From Candidatus Peregrinibacteria bacterium (GTDB lineage: Bacteria > Patescibacteriota > Gracilibacteria > UBA1369 > JACRIC01), in contig JACPHH010000005.1 of the NCBI GenBank assembly GCA_016188705.1, positions 1 through 37,314 of the forward strand: a DNA stretch of 37,314 nucleotides, written 5' to 3'. The translations under genes were made by a program, and so were the position numbers. Of this stretch, positions 34,032 through 37,314 are shown in pieces; the stretch's first letter is position 1, and each line of letters begins with the position of its first letter. The notes below the pieces were generated by a model that worked only from the letters and a program-made list of their open reading frames with translations, had not been told where the DNA came from and did no database searches.

Positions 34032-34619
34032 ATGACTATTTCTCTCGAACAAATTAAGGCTCTTCGCGATGCCACCGGAATATCGACCATGTCGTGCAAA
34101 AAAGCTTTGGAAGAAGCACAAGGCGACTCCAAAAAAGCCATAGAAATATTGAGAAAAAAAGGCGAAGCAAAGGCTGGAGAAAGAGCGGAAAAATCAACAG
34201 GTGAAGGCATTATCAGTTCTTACATCCATACCAATAAAAAAATCGGAGTACTGATCGCTCTGGGATGCGAGACGGATTTTGTTGCAAAAAATGAAGATTT
34301 TATGAATCTCGGACAAGATATAGCCATGCATGTTGCCGCGCTGAATCCTCAATATCTGCGACCAGAGGATGTTCCAGCCGATATTATTGAAAAAGAACGC
34401 GAAATTTGGAAAGAACAGCTCAAGAATGAAAGAAAACCAGAAAAAATATGGAACAATATTATGGAAGGAAAAGAAAAAAAATTCAAAGAAGGAGAAGCGC
34501 TTCTTTCACAACCATTTGTCAAAAATCTTGAAATCACCATCGAAAAACTTATCAGCGAGCACGTCATCAAACTCGGAGAAAATATAAAAATACTCAAATT
34601 CATCCGTTTTTCGCTCTAA
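34032..34619 (+). CDS. tsf: Elongation factor Ts (short form)
   Basis: Nucleotide-exchange factor for EF-Tu. The 195-aa protein has the UBA-like domain with LRDATGISTMSCKKALEEA (11-29), the exchange core ETDFVAKNEDF (79-89), and a single dimerisation part ending IKILKFIRFSL. Long forms are about 280 aa; this resembles the short Thermus-like type. The cassette array begins about 95 bp after its stop. Confidence 0.95.
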   Translation: MTISLEQIKALRDATGISTMSCKKALEEAQGDSKKAIEILRKKGEAKAGERAEKSTGEGIISSYIHTNKKIGVLIALGCETDFVAKNEDFMNLGQDIAMHVAALNPQYLRPEDVPADIIEKEREIWKEQLKNERKPEKIWNNIMEGKEKKFKEGEALLSQPFVKNLEITIEKLISEHVIKLGENIKILKFIRFSL

Positions 34620-34714
34620 TCTTTAAAAAATTTTCCATACTTTTTTTCCTCGCCTCAAGGACAAAATCTTCTATCCTAACTGTAAACATTTCATCTAGTT
34701 CGTCTAGAAAGTAG

Positions 34715-34743
34715 TTGTCGGAAATAAAATAAGCCCCTATACT
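34715..34743 (+). promoter_or_regulatory. Putative promoter of cassette 1, -35 at the cassette boundary
   Basis: TTGTCG (34715-34720), 17-bp spacer, TATACT (34738-34743). The -35 begins at the very first base of cassette 1 as deduced (G^TT at 34714/34715). Confidence 0.45.
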
Positions 34744-34774
34744 CTCAACAGTAAATAATTTAACCTATAAAACC

Positions 34775-35386
34775 ATGAAAAAACTGACCTATCTCGTCGC
34801 TGGAGCCTTGTTTACTCTAAGCACAACTGCTTTTGCAGCTACAATGTTATTCACAGACCAAAGTGGATTTATCGGAAGCTGGTTTGAGAATGCAGCGGTA
34901 AGCATGAAACAAAAAGGTGTTATCAATGGCTATCCAGATGGTAGCTTCGGCCCATCCAACCAAGTAAATCGTGCCGAGCTAGCCGTTATGCTAGACAGCT
35001 ATGATAATTACATTAAGGGTGTAATCGACAGCAAAATTGGTAGTGGTAATACTGGAACTACTGGCAACGCAATAACGCTTTCTCAAATTGACGACATCAT
35101 CGATAACACACTCAAATTTGCCGACCAACAGTATTCTTGGTATCTAAATTTTGTTGTATTAGCTGAATCCAATTTAATGAAGTTGGATGGGCCTCCGCAA
35201 TACTACGGCTCCAGCGAATGGGATGAGCAAACAAGTGCAAACTTACCTACAGGATATAAGCTTTATACTGCATTATTGGCAGAATCTGGCAATCCATCTT
35301 ATCTGCATTTCCAAGGTGAAGTTTGCGAAGGAGATGTTTGTGGTATAGATAAAGATCAATGGTATGGTCCTTTTTATACAGAATAG
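34775..35386 (+). CDS. Secreted protein with one S-layer homology (SLH) domain
   Basis: 203 aa. A signal peptide (about 1-22, TTAFAA) is followed by one SLH domain (about 25-75) whose core GVINGYPDGSFGPSNQVNRAELAVML is typical. SLH domains anchor proteins to cell-wall polysaccharide. A Gly/Thr linker follows, then about 105 residues that are not recognised and contain two Cys in CEGDVCG near the end, which may form a disulfide. The base composition is less A-rich than the chromosomal genes, consistent with a transferred cassette. The unknown C-terminal part may be the functional domain displayed on the surface. Confidence 0.82.
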   Translation: MKKLTYLVAGALFTLSTTAFAATMLFTDQSGFIGSWFENAAVSMKQKGVINGYPDGSFGPSNQVNRAELAVMLDSYDNYIKGVIDSKIGSGNTGTTGNAITLSQIDDIIDNTLKFADQQYSWYLNFVVLAESNLMKLDGPPQYYGSSEWDEQTSANLPTGYKLYTALLAESGNPSYLHFQGEVCEGDVCGIDKDQWYGPFYTE

Positions 35387-35405
35387 ACGGGGCTTATTTT
35401 ACATC

Positions 35406-35527
35406 ACACAACACGCACTTTGCGGCTCCGCTCCTTTCAGTCGCTACGTCCCATATTTGGCACTGGTGTAGCACTGCGTGCTAAAATTGTACCAGCGCCA
35501 AACATCGCAAAGTGCGGGACGTTAGCT
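35406..35527 (+). other. attC: attC-like recombination site 1
   Basis: R'' ACACAAC (35406-35412), L'' CGCACTTTGCG (35414-35424), inner hairpin (ACCAGCGCC with its near-complement, nested TAGCAC/GTGCTA), L' CGCAAAGTGCG (35506-35516), R' GTTAGCT (35521-35527). L'' and L' pair perfectly over 11 bp. 122 bp. The last 60 bp are nearly identical to attC2. Confidence 0.85.
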
Positions 35528-35551
35528 GAAATAGCGGAAAGTCAAAAATTT

Positions 35552-35580
35552 TTGATATTTTTGGCCCATTACATTATCAT
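35552..35580 (+). promoter_or_regulatory. Putative promoter of cassette 2
   Basis: TTGATA (35552-35557), 17-bp spacer, TATCAT (35575-35580), 25 bp before the ATG at 35605. Confidence 0.4.
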
Positions 35581-35604
35581 TTTAGCCCTTTCACTTAAAC
35601 AATT

Positions 35605-36120
35605 ATGGACAGAAATGAATTCGATAAATTCTTTCAAGAACGCGCTGATGCTGAAGAAGCATCCAAAAGAGCTTTACTCAATGCAGTGGAAAAAGCTAAT
35701 CCTGCTGGCGACACGCTAAAAAACTTACATGATATTTCTGAAGATCTTGCCGCAAAGTTATCAAATATGTTAAAAATAGGTCGCAGCCTGTCAGTAGAAC
35801 AACTTGCACAAAGGGTCAAAGAAGCTTTTCAGGCGGTATGCCAAGCAAATAACGTCGCTGGATCATTATCTGAAATAGCAACAAGTGATGACGGGGGGCG
35901 GCAAGATCTTTGGAGCAGGACGGCTGCCGCTGTAGATATAAAGACAATTGCAGGTAGCTGGCTAGAAAACGAAAAAGATTTTTCCACAGACGAAAGAGTT
36001 TTAGAAGAAGCAAGACAATACGCACAGCGCGTTCTTGATTTGACTATCGCATTTAATTTGGATTGGGATGGGGGACCTGCATTTGTAGTTCATCAATTTA
36101 AACAAGAAAACGAAACCTAA
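35605..36120 (+). CDS. Cassette-encoded protein, function unknown
   Basis: 171 aa, not recognised. Charged and mostly helical (EFDKFFQERADAEEASKRAL, SVEQLAQRVKEAFQAVCQAN), with no signal peptide or membrane segment, so probably cytoplasmic. The C-terminal part has a hydrophobic patch with Trp and Phe (AFNLDWDGGPAFVVHQF). Codon use is more balanced and less A-rich than the host genes. The only gene of cassette 2. As with most cassette genes, no homologue can be named from sequence alone. Confidence 0.75.
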   Translation: MDRNEFDKFFQERADAEEASKRALLNAVEKANPAGDTLKNLHDISEDLAAKLSNMLKIGRSLSVEQLAQRVKEAFQAVCQANNVAGSLSEIATSDDGGRQDLWSRTAAAVDIKTIAGSWLENEKDFSTDERVLEEARQYAQRVLDLTIAFNLDWDGGPAFVVHQFKQENET

Positions 36121-36170
36121 TTGGGCCAAAAATATAAGAGCGCTGACGCGATCTTACTTTCCGCCACATC

Positions 36171-36310
36171 AGCTAACACGCACTTTGCGGCTCCGCTCCC
36201 CTCCTTCGCTGAAGCTACGGAGGGTCGCTACGCCCATATTTGGCGCTGGTGTAGCACTGCGTGCTAAAATTGTACCAGCGCCAAACATCGCAAAGTGCGG
36301 GACGTTAGGC
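36171..36310 (+). other. attC: attC-like recombination site 2
   Basis: R'' AGCTAAC (36171-36177), L'' CGCACTTTGCG (36179-36189), hairpin CCTCC/GGAGG, hairpin TTTGGCGCTGGT/ACCAGCGCCAAA (36239-36250 and 36274-36285) with nested TAGCAC/GTGCTA, L' CGCAAAGTGCG (36289-36299), R' GTTAGGC (36304-36310). 140 bp, larger than attC1 by the CCTCC hairpin. Confidence 0.88.
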
Positions 36311-36317
36311 GAAAAAT

Positions 36318-36347
36318 TTGTTAACTGTAAAGCATTTTATATATAAC
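36318..36347 (+). promoter_or_regulatory. Putative promoter of cassette 3
   Basis: TTGTTA (36318-36323), 18-bp spacer, TATAAC (36342-36347), 22 bp before the ATG at 36370. The -35 lies within the conserved cassette-end inverted repeat. Confidence 0.4.
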
Positions 36348-36369
36348 ATCAGTTCCTTTTATTACCTAT

Positions 36370-36681
36370 ATGGAAAGTAAACGCTTAGATATCGCACCTG
36401 GTGAAAAATATGGAACAGAAGTCGAAATCGAAATACTTAGCGTTGAAATTCGAGATACTGCTACTGGCCTTCGCAAAGCGATGGCAAAAGTACTAAGTGC
36501 TATTCCACATTGGCAGAACCTTGGGGACAAATCTGTAAAACCTGGGGGTGAGATAGAGTTACATGAAATTTTAGATGACAAAGCAACTGGTGAAACACAT
36601 TGGAATCTTATGACTCCCGGAGATCTTTGGTTTATATTAGGAAGATACGAGGGAAAAACTTTTTTCGAACATTATAGATAA
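36370..36681 (+). CDS. Cassette-encoded protein, function unknown
   Basis: 103 aa, not recognised. The N-terminal half has a beta-like segment (EVEIEILSVEIRD) and the middle is helical. The C-terminal part includes THWNLMTPGDLWFILGRYEGK. No signal peptide. It may be a small soluble fold. It is the only gene of cassette 3 and ends 18 bp before the attC3 R'' box. Confidence 0.7.
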   Translation: MESKRLDIAPGEKYGTEVEIEILSVEIRDTATGLRKAMAKVLSAIPHWQNLGDKSVKPGGEIELHEILDDKATGETHWNLMTPGDLWFILGRYEGKTFFEHYR

Positions 36682-36728
36682 AATCGTCAACAAATTCATC
36701 GCCTAACTACCTATATCGAAGTCAATAG

Positions 36729-36759
36729 AAAAAGGGATGGTTTTAGGCCATCCCTTTTT
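36729..36759. terminator. Bidirectional intrinsic terminator-like hairpin
   Basis: Perfect 12-bp stem: AAAAAGGGATGG (36729-36740) and CCATCCCTTTTT (36748-36759), with a 7-nt loop. It lies 5 bp after the transposase stop (minus strand), and reads as a terminator in both directions. It could end transcription from cassette 3 as well. Confidence 0.7.
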
Positions 36760-36763
36760 GAAA

Positions 36764-37314
36764 TCAAATTTTTTCATTGATGAAAGGAGTGCCGCGAGAC
36801 CAAACGGCATGGATAACATGGACCATTTTACGCATGACAGCACGAGCTACGCGATAAAATTTTCCTTCAGAGCGTTTTTTCTGGAAAAAATCCTGAAAGA
36901 TATTAGGATGAAGGACGGCAACGGAAGCCGCATTATAGAGACGAGTTCGAAGGAGTTTATTCCCACGTTTAGTAATATAACCTTTTCCATGAATACTGGT
37001 TCCACTTAAGTGGACTCTAGGATCAAGACCAATATAGGCGACAAGCTTTTCAGGGGATTGGAATCTTTTAATATCACCTATCTCGGAAAGGAGGGTAACG
37101 GCAGTCTGAGGACCGATACCAGGAATACTTTTAAGGAGTTTTTGGAGATGGGGATGATATTTGCGAAGAATGATATCCAGAGCTTTAATTTTTTGATCTA
37201 AAAAGGAACAAAGCTCCGAATTAACAGTAGTAATGGAGGAATTGAGGTAAGACTCACGATGCTTAACTTCTTCATCCTTCAAACGAGTATGAAGGCGGAG
37301 AGTAGAAAAACGAG
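36764..37314 (-). CDS. IS110-family transposase, C-terminal part (truncated by the window)
   Basis: Serine/DEDD-type recombinase of IS110 elements, which are guided by a bridge RNA in studied members. The visible 183 residues have the Transposase_20 (IS116/IS110/IS902) domain: LLKSIPGIGPQTAVTLLSEI (about 49-68 from the TTG at 37282), KLVAYIGLDPRVHLSG, GYITKRGNKLLRTRLYNAA, and the tail KMVHVIHAVW. The frame stays open from the first in-frame TTG (37282) to the window end, so this TTG is not the true start. The N-terminal DEDD nuclease domain is beyond the edge. The gene runs opposite to the cassettes. Confidence 0.9.
   Translation of the reverse strand, partial: RFSTLRLHTRLKDEEVKHRESYLNSSITTVNSELCSFLDQKIKALDIILRKYHPHLQKLLKSIPGIGPQTAVTLLSEIGDIKRFQSPEKLVAYIGLDPRVHLSGTSIHGKGYITKRGNKLLRTRLYNAASVAVLHPNIFQDFFQKKRSEGKFYRVARAVMRKMVHVIHAVWSRGTPFINEKI

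Larger units (their letters stand above)
34715..35521 (+). other. Integron gene cassette 1 (SLH-domain protein)
   Basis: Deduced from recombination points G^TT at 34714/34715 and 35521/35522 (807 bp). It holds one ORF and ends in the attC site 35406-35527. The cassette start GTTGT is complementary to the ACAAC of its own attC R'' box. A further 13-bp perfect inverted repeat, TAAAATAAGCCCC (34725-34737) and GGGGCTTATTTTA (35389-35401), lies at equal distance from each end. The left boundary is less sure than those of cassettes 2 and 3, because the R boxes pair at only five positions. Confidence 0.65.
35522..36304 (+). other. Integron gene cassette 2
   Basis: 783 bp from TTAGCT (35522) to the G of GTTAGGC (36304). 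The starting R' GTTAGCT is the exact complement of its own attC R'' AGCTAAC (36171-36177), as expected for a cassette inserted from a circle. Complementarity continues: GCGGAAAGT (35534-35542) with ACTTTCCGC (36156-36164), and TATTTTTGGCCCA (35556-35568) with TGGGCCAAAAATA (36122-36134). Confidence 0.85.
36305..36707 (+). other. Integron gene cassette 3, attC interrupted
   Basis: Begins TTAGGCG (36305) and runs to R'' CGCCTAAC (36700-36707), the exact complement of its own start GTTAGGCG. The match continues: AATTTGTT and AC near the start pair with GT and AACAAATT near the end (about 19 of 22 bp in all). No L'' or R' follows, so the rest of attC3 is displaced by the IS110-type element. Confidence 0.8.
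36708..37314 (-). mobile_element. IS110-family insertion sequence, partial
   Basis: Starts within or just after the R'' box of attC3 (36700-36707) and runs off the right edge. Contains the C-terminal part of a transposase and, next to its stop, a strong hairpin. IS110 elements lack terminal inverted repeats, so the exact end cannot be fixed; it lies between about 36708 and 36728. The other end and any bridge-RNA region are outside the window. Confidence 0.75.

Noticed and set aside
34620-34714. attI site next to an integrase
   Set aside because: TCTAG/CTAGA motifs and GTTGTCG are present, but tsf is directly upstream and no tyrosine recombinase is encoded nearby. I keep only the cassette boundary.
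36681-36764. Bridge RNA of the IS110 element
   Set aside because: Only about 80 bp lies between the transposase stop and the cassette, and the one clear structure is the terminator hairpin. A bridge RNA may lie beyond the window, so I do not annotate it.
1-37314. Alternative genetic code 25 (UGA = Gly), as in Gracilibacteria/Absconditabacteria
   Set aside because: TGA ends several genes at family-typical lengths (TagA-like at 4017, GT4 at 30013, the pilin-like gene at 28474, the transposase at 36764), and long genes have no in-frame TGA at conserved Gly.

Overview
The window is AT-rich and gene-dense, and its short, streamlined housekeeping genes look like a bacterium of the Candidate Phyla Radiation (Patescibacteria). 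Hallmarks include a short EF-Ts, an Elp3-type radical SAM enzyme, WecG/TagA and GT4 glycosyltransferases, a VirB2-like small membrane protein, AI-2E and DsbA-like proteins, and S-layer homology. TAA, TAG and TGA all end genes where the family length predicts. This argues for genetic code 11 and against the UGA=Gly groups Gracilibacteria and Absconditabacteria. A Peregrinibacteria-like host is a guess only.

Layout. 1-4 kb: lepB, divergent from a PH-domain protein overlapping coaE, then gatB and a one-helix membrane protein. 4-7.5 kb: a WecG/TagA glycosyltransferase overlapping a Trm9-like methyltransferase, divergent from elp3; the last two suggest a wobble-uridine (mcm5U34) tRNA modification pair. 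7.5-11.6 kb: a 1184-aa helical membrane protein of unknown function between two tiny proteins. 12-20 kb: recG, tyrS, an orphan gene with a G8 tract, an RluD-type pseudouridine synthase, rplU, pth and obgE. 20-24 kb: a DsbA-like protein with apparently permuted halves, two tRNA-Leu genes, a YqeY protein, and a uvrC that appears to carry a GNAT acetyltransferase domain inside its nuclease domain. 24.5-32.6 kb: a nucleotidyltransferase-like protein, der, a YggS-type PLP protein, a pilin-like protein, an AI-2E exporter, a GT4 glycosyltransferase, a STAS/anti-sigma pair and an orphan chorismate mutase. 32.7-34.6 kb: rpsB, a membrane protein and tsf.

The most unusual region is 34.7-37.3 kb, directly after tsf. 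It reads as an array of integron gene cassettes with no integrase in view (CALIN-like). There are three cassettes, each a single ORF with its own plausible promoter: an SLH-domain secreted protein and two unknown proteins. The first two end in long, closely related attC-like palindromes (122 and 140 bp). The R'' box of each attC is complementary to the start of its own cassette, as expected for excised circles. Complementarity continues well beyond the usual boxes (22 to about 47 bp). The third attC is cut right after its R'' box by an IS110-family transposase gene that runs off the window edge.

A second theme is a family of dispersed imperfect palindromes of about 35-100 bp (arms AGGAACCTCTGAAAAACG and its complement), with at least twelve copies almost only between genes and often touching stop codons.
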